NCBI RefSeq assembly: GCF_002797325.1
Contig: NZ_KZ454938.1
Location: forward strand, 1,562,267 to 1,626,266
DNA from: Bacillus sp. FJAT-45037
Lineage (GTDB): Bacteria > Bacillota > Bacilli > Bacillales > Bacillaceae_D
Direction: 5' to 3'
Length of the DNA: 64,000 nucleotides
A model generated the notes under the pieces. It had not been told where the DNA came from and did no database searches. It saw nothing but the letters and a program-made list of their open reading frames with translations. How positions within the stretch are numbered: the stretch's first letter is position 1; the number at the start of each line of letters is the position of its first letter. The position numbers and the translations under genes were made by a program. Below, one piece after another: positions 28,548-35,147 of the stretch.

Positions 28548-28565
28548 CATCATCACTCCAAATAA

Positions 28566-28664
28566 GAATGTTTGTTCCCTTCCACTATAAAAGAGAACAC
28601 TCGTTTGTGTCAAGCGTATTTTTCAGAACTTATGTTTGCATTACGTATGTTCGCATGGTACAAT
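28566..28664. promoter_or_regulatory. Divergent lexA / yneA promoters with LexA (DinR) boxes
   Basis: The leftward promoter has TTGACA (28608-28613) and TATAGT (28584-28589), 18 apart, with AGAACACTCGTTTG (28594-28607) filling the spacer. The rightward lexA promoter has TTGCAT (28636-28641) and TACAAT (28659-28664), 17 apart, with ATTACGTATGTTCG (28640-28653) inside. A third box, AGAACTTATGTTTG, is at 28625-28638 and a weaker one, GAATGTTTGTTC, at 28566-28577. All resemble the Bacillus consensus CGAACNNNNGTTCG. Confidence 0.88.
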
Positions 28665-28699
28665 TTAGTCAATAATGATATATAAGCGAGGTGCAAACC

Positions 28700-29323
28700 A
28701 TGACGAAACTATCAAAAAGACAGCAAGAAATCCTAGATTTCATTAAGATAGAAGTTAAGAAGAAAGGGTATCCGCCTTCCGTTCGTGAAATTGGCGAAGC
28801 AGTCGGACTTGCATCTAGCTCTACGGTCCACGGACACCTATCGAGACTAGAGAAAAAAGGATTCATTCGACGTGACCCTACGAAACCTCGTGCCATCGAA
28901 GTTTTAAACTTAGATGAACTCGAGTCCACAAGCATTGAAAGGAAAACAACATATGTACCGATTGTAGGTAAAGTTACAGCCGGTTTGCCAATTACTGCAA
29001 TTGAAAACGTGGAAGATTATTTACCACTACCTGAACATTTAGTCTCTAATGAATCAACATATGTTCTCGTCATCCAAGGTGATTCAATGATCGAAGCCGG
29101 TATTTATGACGGTGATATGGTCATCGTTCGTCAACAGCAGACAGCAAACAATGGAGATATCGTCGTTGCAATGACTGATGAGAATGAAGCGACCGTTAAA
29201 CGTTTCTTCCGTGAAAAAGACTACATCCGCTTGCAACCTGAGAATTCCACTATGGACCCTATCCTCTTAAAGGATGTTACGATACTAGGGAAAGTCGTTG
29301 GTGTTTTCCGCACCCTTCATTAA
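28700..29323 (+). CDS. lexA: LexA repressor of the SOS response
   Basis: The 207-residue protein has an N-terminal winged HTH ([40 protein letters not shown]) and a C-terminal S24 self-cleavage domain. The cleavage site is the Ala-Gly in KVTAGLPI, the catalytic Ser is in [10 protein letters not shown] and the catalytic Lys in EATVKRFF. It represses DNA-repair genes and its own transcription until RecA filaments trigger autocleavage. GCGAGGTG is six bases before the ATG at 28700. Its promoter carries a LexA box in the spacer, and the divergent yneA-position operon is the expected target. Confidence 0.97.
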   Translation: MTKLSKRQQEILDFIKIEVKKKGYPPSVREIGEAVGLASSSTVHGHLSRLEKKGFIRRDPTKPRAIEVLNLDELESTSIERKTTYVPIVGKVTAGLPITAIENVEDYLPLPEHLVSNESTYVLVIQGDSMIEAGIYDGDMVIVRQQQTANNGDIVVAMTDENEATVKRFFREKDYIRLQPENSTMDPILLKDVTILGKVVGVFRTLH

Positions 29324-29329
29324 AAGAAT

Positions 29330-29369
29330 TAAGCTTGTCCCTTTATCATATGAGGACAAGCTTTTTTTA
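29330..29369 (+). terminator. Terminator of lexA
   Basis: AAGCTTGTCC pairs with GGACAAGCTT around a 13-base loop, followed by TTTTTTATG, seven bases past the lexA stop. Confidence 0.9.
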
Positions 29370-29465
29370 TGACTATTAACTTCCTTTCTCATGAATATAA
29401 GAGTGTGAACACTATGTTTTCGTCGCAGCTTTTCACACTCTCCCAAGTCCAATCAAACTTAAAAT

Positions 29466-29720
29466 CTATAATGCCCAAGGCCTGATTAACGGAGCATTGT
29501 GATCATGATCTCTTGATTGATACCCTCTGCACTTAAATTGACGATCCATCTCCCTAACCATTGTTCGATATTGACTTTGGTCAAGGCGTCCATCAGCATA
29601 TAAATAACAGGCAAAGGCATATGCTAGAGCTGATGTATCAATATTCACCGTTACATCTACATCCGAGTTTCCACTTTCATTGACATAGGCTTTTGTTTCA
29701 GCATGTTTTCTTTCGTTCAT
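29466..29720 (-). CDS. Small SGNS-motif protein, paralogue 1
   Basis: The 84-residue protein is of no family I know. It shares with the next two genes a core of the form YVNESGNSDVDVTVNIDTSALAY, followed here by a helical, aromatic segment (AFACYLYADGRLDQSQYRTM) and a charged end. It has no signal peptide or membrane helix. AGGTGAAATAA precedes the ATG. Three adjacent genes with the same core suggest a tandem duplication; spore coat or other structural roles are guesses. Confidence 0.65.
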   Translation of the reverse strand: MNERKHAETKAYVNESGNSDVDVTVNIDTSALAYAFACYLYADGRLDQSQYRTMVREMDRQFKCRGYQSRDHDHNAPLIRPWAL

Positions 29721-29788
29721 TTATTTCACCTCACTCATAAGATAAAAAGGCATAGGTATTGAGTGTACCCATCCCTTTTTTACGATGT

Positions 29789-30013
29789 TTAGTTTCGAGA
29801 GCGCCCACGTGCTCTAGCATAGGCTTCAGCATCTACATAAACGTTTACTTCTGAATTTCCACTATCTTCAACGAATGACTCATTGTAGTTAATGTTGTAG
29901 TTCTTATCCTTTAAATAGTTTTCATTTTCTACACGGTTATTGTTCGTGTTGTCTACTTCAGGATTTAACCAAACACTTGGCGATACATGTTGATGTCTTT
30001 TTTTACGACCCAT
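29789..30013 (-). CDS. Small SGNS-motif protein, paralogue 2
   Basis: The 74-residue protein is Asn-rich. A basic head (MGRKKRHQHVSPSVW) leads into NRVENENYLKDKNYNINYN and the shared core VEDSGNSEVNVYVDAEAYA, then a short Arg-rich end. The NENxLKDKNYNxNYN block is nearly identical in paralogue 3, so these two are closest relatives. AAAGGAGGACGTTAAA precedes the ATG. Function unknown; the alternating pattern suggests self-assembling beta strands (inference). Confidence 0.7.
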   Translation of the reverse strand: MGRKKRHQHVSPSVWLNPEVDNTNNNRVENENYLKDKNYNINYNESFVEDSGNSEVNVYVDAEAYARARGRSRN

Positions 30014-30046
30014 TTTAACGTCCTCCTTTAAGTTTGTTCTTATTTC

Positions 30047-30367
30047 TTACCAGAACCAGTCATAGAAACATCTTCCACAGTTTCTATGACCACGACGATT
30101 TCGCTTTCGGCCACAGTCTCTGTCTTGATCTCCCGCAACAGGTCCGTTACCGTTATTACCAGAGTTTCCATTTGTTCTTGCGAAGGCCTCTGCATCAATG
30201 TAAATATTGACATCTGAGTTCCCGCTATTTTCTACTCTAGAGACGTTATAATTGTAGTTATAGTTTTTATCTTTTAAAATATTTTCGTTTTCAAGTTTAT
30301 TTTTATTTTTGCTGTCAACCCATACATTAGAATCGCCTTTGCAACATTTTTTCTCACACCACCACAT
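30047..30367 (-). CDS. Small SGNS-motif protein, paralogue 3, Cys-rich ends
   Basis: The 106-residue protein has a Trp/Cys head (MWWCEKKCCKGDSNVWVD), then NKLENENILKDKNYNYNYN and the core VENSGNSDVNIYIDAEAFA. A Gly/Asn stretch follows, then a basic Cys-containing tail (CGRKRNRRGHRNCGRC, FYDWFW). Cysteines at both ends would allow disulfide crosslinking, as in spore coat proteins. AGGGAGGGAAA precedes the ATG. It heads the three-gene leftward cluster. No family is recognised. Confidence 0.7.
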   Translation of the reverse strand: MWWCEKKCCKGDSNVWVDSKNKNKLENENILKDKNYNYNYNVSRVENSGNSDVNIYIDAEAFARTNGNSGNNGNGPVAGDQDRDCGRKRNRRGHRNCGRCFYDWFW

Positions 30368-30516
30368 GTGTTTCCCTCCCTTTATTCTGAGAATTACTTA
30401 TATATATTTATAGGGACTGTCTACCGTATAGACAAGACTCTAGTTCTACGAAATAAATTTGAATTGTTCGTTTCTATTATCAAATAAATGTATACTAATA
30501 CGTGGGAGGGATCTGT

Positions 30517-30660
30517 ATGAGTTTAAAAACAACCATTTATAAGTTACTTAGAATTTGGAACGACGTGGATGCAGTGAGAAAGGGCAGAGTTGGTAAGCGT
30601 GTTGGCAGACGAGTCGCTGGAAAGGCAACTGGAAAAGCATTGAGGAAGTTATTTAAATAA
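30517..30660 (+). CDS. Small basic protein, 47 residues, unknown function
   Basis: The protein starts MSLKTTIYKLLRIWNDVDAV and continues with a Lys/Arg/Gly-rich repeat (KGRVGKRVGRRVAGKATGKA) ending LRKLF. A strong GGGAGGG is six bases before the ATG, and a good terminator follows directly, so it is a real gene despite its size. The basic GK/GR repeats suggest nucleic-acid or membrane contact. I recall similar small proteins in other Bacillaceae but no function. Confidence 0.7.
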   Translation: MSLKTTIYKLLRIWNDVDAVRKGRVGKRVGRRVAGKATGKALRKLFK

Positions 30661-30666
30661 CGAAGA

Positions 30667-30700
30667 CCCATCAAGTTCTGTTGCTTGGTGGTTTTTTTGT
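30667..30700 (+). terminator. Terminator of the small basic protein gene
   Basis: CCATCAAG pairs with CTTGGTGG (one G-T pair) around TTCTGTTG, followed by a TTTTTTTG run, seven bases past the stop. Confidence 0.85.
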
Positions 30701-30781
30701 TTTTTAAGTGTTCCAACTAGGTTTATTTTAAAATAAGCTTTAAACAATGAGTGCTGAAAACTTTGATTATTCAGATAGAAA

Positions 30782-30811
30782 AAACCCTCAACACCAGTAG
30801 TGTCGAGGGTT
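30782..30811 (-). terminator. Native glnA terminator left of the prophage
   Basis: The minus strand reads AACCCTCGACA-CTACTGG-TGTTGAGGGTT (one mismatch), followed by TTTTC. It begins eight bases past the stop of the glnA remnant. Confidence 0.88.
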
Positions 30812-30818
30812 CTCTCTA

Positions 30819-30873
30819 TTAATATGAACTCATGTATTGCTCGCGCTCCCAAGGATGAACTTGTGTGCGGAAC
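30819..30873 (-). pseudogene. glnA: 3' end of glnA (glutamine synthetase), displaced by the prophage
   Basis: The minus strand encodes FRTQVHPWEREQYMSSY and a stop. This is the highly conserved C terminus of GlnA in Bacillaceae. Upstream of it the reading frame leaves the GlnA family (GRNT, then phage sequence), so only about 18 codons are present. With the native terminator still attached, this is best read as the chromosomal 3' tail left behind when a phage recombined into glnA. The phage attP would supply a matching tail to the intact gene, expected past the right edge. Gene order lexA-glnA is also that of other Bacillus chromosomes. Confidence 0.85.
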
Positions 30874-30977
30874 GTGTTTCTTCCTATATTAATGGTCTTT
30901 ACGATAATGAGATTGCCTTACTTAAAGCATTCTCTAAATTGAAACTAACAAACTATGACTAACTCATAGATACTTTT

Positions 30978-31010
30978 GTGGGTGTTTTGTGGGTGAAACC
31001 GTGGGTGTTT
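30978..31010. repeat. Three GTGGGTG repeats beside the attachment site
   Basis: GTGGGTG occurs at 30978-30984, 30989-30995 and 31001-31007, each start 11 to 12 bases after the last, so about one helical turn apart; T-runs separate or flank them. Lying about 100 bases inside the phage end, they may be arm-type binding sites of the integrase. Confidence 0.55.
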
Positions 31011-31020
31011 TTCGTCATCA

Positions 31021-31575
31021 TTAAGTGAATATAATCGCTTTCGCTTCCCCAACCTCGTACTTCGATACAAAATCAATCAGAAGGATCTCCAATACTCTCT
31101 CCACAGTGAAATGATGGTCTTCGTAAACCTTGCTCATATCAGCTAACAATACCTCTAATCTTAATACATCCTTCCGATCAATCCTCACTCTAATTTCTGA
31201 CCAGTCAATTACATCTTCTCTATTCATAGGATATATCGGCTTCACTTCTTCATTGGATTGCTGATAATGTTTTAATCTAACATTGTGTGTAGACTTATCA
31301 CGTTCTAAAAATAATGAATGCATATGCTTTATGTTTTGTTTCCGCTTAACATAATCAACAATATCTTCTAATAAAAATTGGACAAGATCATCTATCTTAT
31401 ATGGCTCTTCATTTTGATCAGCTGCGTCATCACATAGGCTCTTTGCTCGAAACAATAATTCATCTTTCAGAAGCAATTTCACTGACACGGTTTTGGGTGT
31501 GAATACTCTCCACAACACAGAACGTTGATTGTCTGTTTCTTTCTTTATTAAGTTAGCTTCACTAAATGCCCTCAA
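31021..31575 (-). CDS. Hypothetical phage protein, translationally coupled
   Basis: The 184-residue protein is not recognised. I place its start at the TTG (31573-31575), seven bases after AGGAGAG, inside the end of the upstream gene. Any ATG upstream would overlap the real coding part of that gene. The product has two segments with repeated character (SVKLLLKDELLFRAKSL..DLVQFLLEDIVDYVK, and RVRIDRKDVLRLEVLLADMSKVYEDHHFTVERVLEILLIDFV). These resemble tandem ribbon-helix-helix-like folds, as in the upstream gene. It may bind DNA with its neighbour. It is the gene nearest to the attachment site. Confidence 0.6.
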   Translation of the reverse strand: MRAFSEANLIKKETDNQRSVLWRVFTPKTVSVKLLLKDELLFRAKSLCDDAADQNEEPYKIDDLVQFLLEDIVDYVKRKQNIKHMHSLFLERDKSTHNVRLKHYQQSNEEVKPIYPMNREDVIDWSEIRVRIDRKDVLRLEVLLADMSKVYEDHHFTVERVLEILLIDFVSKYEVGEAKAIIFT

Positions 31576-31942
31576 AAATAATCTCTCCTCTCTCCAATCG
31601 TAGCGATTGCATGAAGATTCTGTGTGCCACCTTACGTATGCTTCGACAATGCCACAATGCCGCATAATATGAAATGATGTCATACCATTCCTGACTAAGC
31701 TTTATGTGGACAGACAAGCTACTGTGCTGATACTCCACTTCATCAAATTCTGAGTTACGTTCCAGTGCTGACTGTATCAATTTTGTACAGTATTCTGTTT
31801 CAGATTCACCCCTGCCAATTGAAGCTCTTATGATAAATTCTTTCTCGTCTTGAGTAACAGGGATTTTAATATCACGCTTAGAATCCGAACGTTTTTTACG
31901 TGGCTTTCTTGCTTTCTCATTCAACATTGGATTGATATGCAC
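31562..31942 (-). CDS. Hypothetical phage protein with ribbon-helix-helix-like N terminus
   Basis: The 126-residue protein has a basic head (EKARKPRKKRSDSKRDI) and KIPVTQDEKEFIIRASIGRG..TEYCTKLIQSALER. That strand-helix-helix pattern is seen in RHH DNA-binding proteins of plasmids and phages. A second half (SLSVHIKLSQEWYDIISYYA) repeats the pattern. The GTG at 31942 has AGAGGTGG six bases upstream; an ATG five codons later is the alternative. It overlaps the next gene by 14 bases, so the two are probably co-translated partners. Function inferred only from fold impression. Confidence 0.6.
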   Translation of the reverse strand: MHINPMLNEKARKPRKKRSDSKRDIKIPVTQDEKEFIIRASIGRGESETEYCTKLIQSALERNSEFDEVEYQHSSLSVHIKLSQEWYDIISYYAALWHCRSIRKVAHRIFMQSLRLERGEIIFEGI

Positions 31943-32060
31943 CCTTCTCCACCTCTCTTTTTAAAAATTTCCCTTCTAATATCCCTGGGTAACTAGTCAA
32001 CTAGGTAACTTTTTCCCGGTGGGGGAGTGGGGAGGAGGCTCAAATATGAGCCAGGTATGA

Positions 32061-32267
32061 CTAACTGAAATCAACTTTAAATCCCCCGTTTTCTGAACGA
32101 ACAACTTGTTTTTTAACTGGAACCTTCGCCTTCCCCTCTTCCATATCTCGTTGAATCAATCGTTTCATATAAGTTGAAAAATTCGTGAATTGTGAAGTGT
32201 GTTCCAGTAACTGTTGCTCGTATGGGTCAAGCAGATTGAACGCTACGCTCTTTGTTTTCTTGCTCAT
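32061..32267 (-). CDS. Small phage protein, RHH-like
   Basis: The 68-residue protein starts MSKKTKSVAFNLLDPYEQQL and continues LLEHTSQFTNFSTYMKRLIQRDM. The strand (SVAFNLL) plus two helices, with F.NFSTYMK at the second helix, is the pattern of small RHH regulators in plasmid and phage accessory regions. The start lies inside the end of the preceding small gene (an out-of-frame overlap of 41 bases); GGGGGCAGCTGCAT is the only ribosome-site candidate. Function unknown. Confidence 0.6.
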   Translation of the reverse strand: MSKKTKSVAFNLLDPYEQQLLEHTSQFTNFSTYMKRLIQRDMEEGKAKVPVKKQVVRSENGGFKVDFS

Positions 32268-32376
32268 ATGCAGCTGCCCCCATCTCTTTAATCTTCTTCT
32301 TACCTTCCACACTCAAATAAATTCTGCCAGCCTTCTGCATTTGCTTTACCATCTCTTGAAATTGTTTTGTGTTCAT
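32227..32376 (-). CDS. Small phage protein, 49 residues
   Basis: The frame reads MNTKQFQEMVKQMQKAGRIY, then LSVEGKKKIKEMGAAAYEQ and a stop. AAGGAGG lies 12 bases before the ATG, the only good site nearby, and the gene overlaps the RHH-like gene downstream. Both would be made from one leftward transcript. The sequence is helical and basic; no family recognised. Confidence 0.5.
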   Translation of the reverse strand: MNTKQFQEMVKQMQKAGRIYLSVEGKKKIKEMGAAAYEQENKERSVQSA

Positions 32377-32537
32377 ACTGTTGTATGACCTCCTTGTTGT
32401 TGGGTTAATAAATCATACTCAACCATTAGCAAGGTTAGAACAAAAATATCAATTTAATTAATACAAAACGATAAATAAAGTGATTAAAGGAGTATTAAGA
32501 ACATCTGCTGAATTATATAAATGTGGAGGTGGTTCGA

Positions 32538-32741
32538 ATGCTTGAAAGTAAGATTGATGAATGTATTAAGCGATCAGGATATAGGAGGGACTTTGTAGCA
32601 GACCATATGGAGATAAAGAAGCAGCAGTTAAGCAATTGGTGTACTGGACGTTCGAAGCCTAGGGTTGATGATCTTTTCAAGTTGGCTAAGTTACTCAATT
32701 GTAAAGTAGACGATTTATATACTTTCTTAGACAAGGACTGA
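32538..32741 (+). CDS. XRE-family helix-turn-helix protein
   Basis: The 67-residue single-domain Cro/CI-type DNA-binding protein has MLESKIDECIKRSGYRRDFV, then HMEIKKQQLSNWCTGRSKPR as the HTH and DDLFKLAKLLNCKVDDLYTF as the closing helices. The start at 32538 follows GGAGGTG at six bases. It is one of two HTH proteins at this end of the prophage and is transcribed opposite to the late genes. It may regulate the accessory genes rather than lysogeny, since the main control region should lie beyond the right edge. Confidence 0.88.
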   Translation: MLESKIDECIKRSGYRRDFVADHMEIKKQQLSNWCTGRSKPRVDDLFKLAKLLNCKVDDLYTFLDKD

Positions 32742-32745
32742 TTAC

Positions 32746-33111
32746 ATGTTACTGACTAATGAAGAATAAGAGCTCATACTCCAATACATCTACCTACCAC
32801 TGGTGCGTAAAGTTATTTCAAATGGCTTTACAAAAATGGAGCAGATCGATTTCAAGTTCAGTGATGTATACTTGGATTTTTTCAAAATGAAAGCTGACTG
32901 GGTGGGTAGAGATATTGGAGAAGTAAAACGGAAGGTAAAGGCTAAAGGAATAACTATTCACGAATTAGGAGAAGAACAAATGAACTCGCTTATATTTGTG
33001 AAATACATGATTGTTTATAAAGGACAAGAACGTGAGATGAAAATATTGAATCGAGTGATGCGGAATAATGTTCATGACATATTAAAATCTTACGTCAATA
33101 ATAATCTTTAA
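32746..33111 (+). pseudogene. Phage hypothetical gene broken by a stop at codon 8
   Basis: From the ATG at 32746, preceded by AAGGA at eight bases, the frame reads MLLTNEE, then TAA (32767-32769), then ELILQYIYLPLVRKVISNGF and onward for 114 codons. I recall a common phage protein family starting M..T.EE...I.QYI..PLV.KV; so the residues on both sides of the TAA belong to one protein. A GAA or CAA codon has probably become TAA. Restart at the GTG at 32803 would make a 102-residue product lacking the family's first 19 residues, without a ribosome site. The 3' end overlaps the convergent repressor-like gene. Confidence 0.7.
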
Positions 33112-33433
33112 GAGATTGTTGGATCCTCATTCCTTCCCATATCTTTCTCATTTTTTCCCTAGTTTGAAAATCAGCCGTGGCTAATTCCATGATCCATCCA
33201 TCAATTTCAAGACTTTTGAAGAAATTATAATTCGGGACAATTTCATTGAGGTTAATTTCTAGAATTTCGGATAGCTTGAAAGCGAGGTCAATCGGTGGAA
33301 CGGCATGCCCTTTTTCATAGCGGCTTATCGTGACAGCAGAAACATTTAAAATACGCGCAAGTTCAGATTGATTTAATTGTTTTTTCTCTCTTCCTCTTTT
33401 TAATTTTTCAGCTATGTATTTGGATGAGTTCAT
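33095..33433 (-). CDS. XRE-family phage repressor-like regulator
   Basis: The 112-residue protein has an N-terminal Cro/CI HTH (YIAEKLKRGREKKQLNQSEL, ARILNVSAVTISRYEKGHAV, PPIDLAFKLSEILEINLNEI) and a C-terminal helical tail of about 45 residues ending IQQSLKDYY. This is the build of phage or ICE immunity repressors such as Xre. GGGGGGATTGCT precedes the ATG. It is convergent with the broken gene. Being far from the replication genes, it may be an accessory regulator. Confidence 0.88.
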   Translation of the reverse strand: MNSSKYIAEKLKRGREKKQLNQSELARILNVSAVTISRYEKGHAVPPIDLAFKLSEILEINLNEIVPNYNFFKSLEIDGWIMELATADFQTREKMRKIWEGMRIQQSLKDYY

Positions 33434-33870
33434 AGCAATCCCCCCATGAAATTTATAGGAATATTATACTATTAATTTACTTTTTTGAAATGTTACATTT
33501 TTGTAAAATCATATTGTCATAATTAACTATAAAAAGTCCAAACTATTCTGAGGGCTTCCATGGTGTACATATATCGAAAATTAATTTGAAAAACGAGTAT
33601 CAGACGATTATTTTATTACAAATCACAAAATACTAAAGTCCAATTAGCTTATTAATAATTTTATTACCTCAATCCTCTTGCGGTGCTTAATACTATAAGC
33701 AAACTGTCTATATTTTGGTAGGGGTTTAATTCAAGATAAAACAGGATAGATCCTTCTTTACTTTCATAAATGCACAGAATAAAGACTAGCATAGCTTCAC
33801 TAGTCCGAATTAAAAGATATTAAACAACTCTTGCCCCTCCAAAGAAATAATTACATATTTTAAAAATTTC
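33434..33870. other. AT-rich intergenic stretch in the accessory patch
   Basis: These 437 bases carry no frame with start and ribosome site, and no clear repeat. Composition is more AT-rich than the neighbouring phage genes, like the two genes to the right, which fits recently acquired accessory DNA. Confidence 0.4.
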
Positions 33871-34053
33871 TCATTTTACTTGTTTCTCTTTTCTTCTTTT
33901 AATTAATCCTAATAAAAATACAAATATTGAAATTATAATGATTAAAATTACATATGCTGATGCTAATCTTTCACTGAATATATTAAGTATTAATGCGAAT
34001 ATACTTAAAACTGTTGCAGAAAGAAAAATGGTATCTGACTTAATTGTAATCAC
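33871..34053 (-). CDS. Small two-helix membrane protein, possible immunity protein
   Basis: The roughly 60-residue protein has two membrane helices (TIFLSATVLSIFALILNIF and SAYVILIIIISIFVFLLGLI) and a basic tail (KRRKEKQVK). The start is unclear: AAAAGGAG lies just before the GTG at 34053, too close, with possible non-ATG starts 9 bases further in; a GTG at 34074 lacks a site. It is divergent from the secreted bacteriocin-like precursor 90 bases away. Small cationic two-helix membrane proteins often give immunity to membrane-active peptides; that role is inference. Confidence 0.6.
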   Translation of the reverse strand: MITIKSDTIFLSATVLSIFALILNIFSERLASAYVILIIIISIFVFLLGLIKRRKEKQVK

Positions 34054-34106
34054 ACTCCTTTTAATTATTTCCACAATTATACTATAAAACTTTTAATTTA
34101 CAACAG

Positions 34107-34136
34107 TTGTTTTTTATTGTAAAAAAAGTATATAAT
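34107..34136 (+). promoter_or_regulatory. Putative sigma-A promoter of the secreted precursor gene
   Basis: TTGTTT (34107-34112) and a perfect TATAAT (34131-34136) are separated by 18 bases, 29 bases ahead of the ATG. Confidence 0.55.
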
Positions 34137-34165
34137 TTAAAGCATATTACTAAGGGGGTATAATA

Positions 34166-34948
34166 ATGAATAAGTTTTTTGTAATAACTTTGTCATTTGT
34201 CTTAATGTTTTCAGGGATATCTATCCATCTATCAAACGATGTCTTTGCTTCATCAAAAGACAATGAATTTTCTTTCAGTTACGAAATATTAAATGAAGAA
34301 GAGGCATACTTTTCTGAAGATTTCACTGAATCTTTAGAAGAGATTGGAATTGAACACAATTACAGTCATGAAGTCGAATATGCTTCTGAAGAGTACATTA
34401 AGATCAAGATCACGAATTTAGAGAATGGTGAAATTGAATATTTAGAGATTTTCAATGAAGACAATGAAATGGTATTATATGCACATAATAAAGATGGAAT
34501 ACAAAAAATAGAAGATATTGATGGAGAAGTATACGTTGATGGGGAACAATATACAGAGTCAATAGATGAGGCTATTAATAATAGCACAGCAAGTTCACCT
34601 GAAGATACATTCGTTACTATGTCTAGTTTAGGCCCATGGGACCTGAATAGATCAATTACGGGTAATAGATCTATCAGTGTTGCTACAGTTAGTGCGGTTT
34701 ATGGAATCTTAATAACTATTGTTACAAATGCAAAGTTTGATAATGTTACAGGCACAATAATTAGTATAGTTTGGACCATTGGAACAACGTTAGTTTCAAT
34801 GAACTTAAAACGTGTATATTATCGTCAATTCCAATATAAAAGTAGAACTAGCTTTTGTTCTAGAAAGTATAATACGTATTTTTATCGTCATTCTAATTTC
34901 ACAGGACAAATAGGCGGAGTCACTGAGAGGATTTTTAGGATTTGTTAG
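34166..34948 (+). CDS. Secreted precursor protein, bacteriocin-like organisation
   Basis: The 260-residue protein has a Sec signal peptide (MNKFFVITLSFVLMFSGISI, cut near DVFAS), an acidic region of about 110 residues (SEDFTESLEEIG, DIDGEVYVDGEQY) and a different C-terminal third. That third begins about SSLGPWDLNRS and has a long hydrophobic segment (SVATVSAVYGILITIVT, GTIISIVWTIGTTLVSM). It ends with a cationic aromatic part (RVYYRQFQYKSRTSFCSRKY) containing two Cys in all. Signal, acidic propeptide and amphipathic cationic end resemble SdpC-like toxin precursors. GGGGG lies nine bases before the ATG, with its own promoter and terminator. The toxin role is inference. Confidence 0.6.
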   Translation: MNKFFVITLSFVLMFSGISIHLSNDVFASSKDNEFSFSYEILNEEEAYFSEDFTESLEEIGIEHNYSHEVEYASEEYIKIKITNLENGEIEYLEIFNEDNEMVLYAHNKDGIQKIEDIDGEVYVDGEQYTESIDEAINNSTASSPEDTFVTMSSLGPWDLNRSITGNRSISVATVSAVYGILITIVTNAKFDNVTGTIISIVWTIGTTLVSMNLKRVYYRQFQYKSRTSFCSRKYNTYFYRHSNFTGQIGGVTERIFRIC

Positions 34949-35036
34949 TTAAAGTATCATGGATTATTCTATGTTATATTTTAACATCCTATACGTATAC
35001 AATTAGTTCCCAACCAAAGTCTATGTGATAATTCGG

Positions 35037-35076
35037 AAAAACACCTACCCTTCCTGACTAGGGTAGGTGTTTTTTG
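35037..35076. terminator. Bidirectional terminator between accessory and lysis genes
   Basis: AAAAACACCTACCC-TTCCTGACTA-GGGTAGGTGTTTTTT is a perfect stem with runs on both strands. It ends the rightward precursor transcript and probably also the leftward late transcript. Confidence 0.92.
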
Positions 35077-35147
35077 TTTTATTTCCAATAATAATAAATT
35101 AAATATTGACAACAGTTTAGCCCCCACAATGTGAGGGCTCTTTTACA

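Noticed and set aside
30649-30852. 67-codon minus-strand frame across the glnA tail and two terminators
   Set aside because: It crosses both hairpins and reads the glnA tail in the wrong frame.
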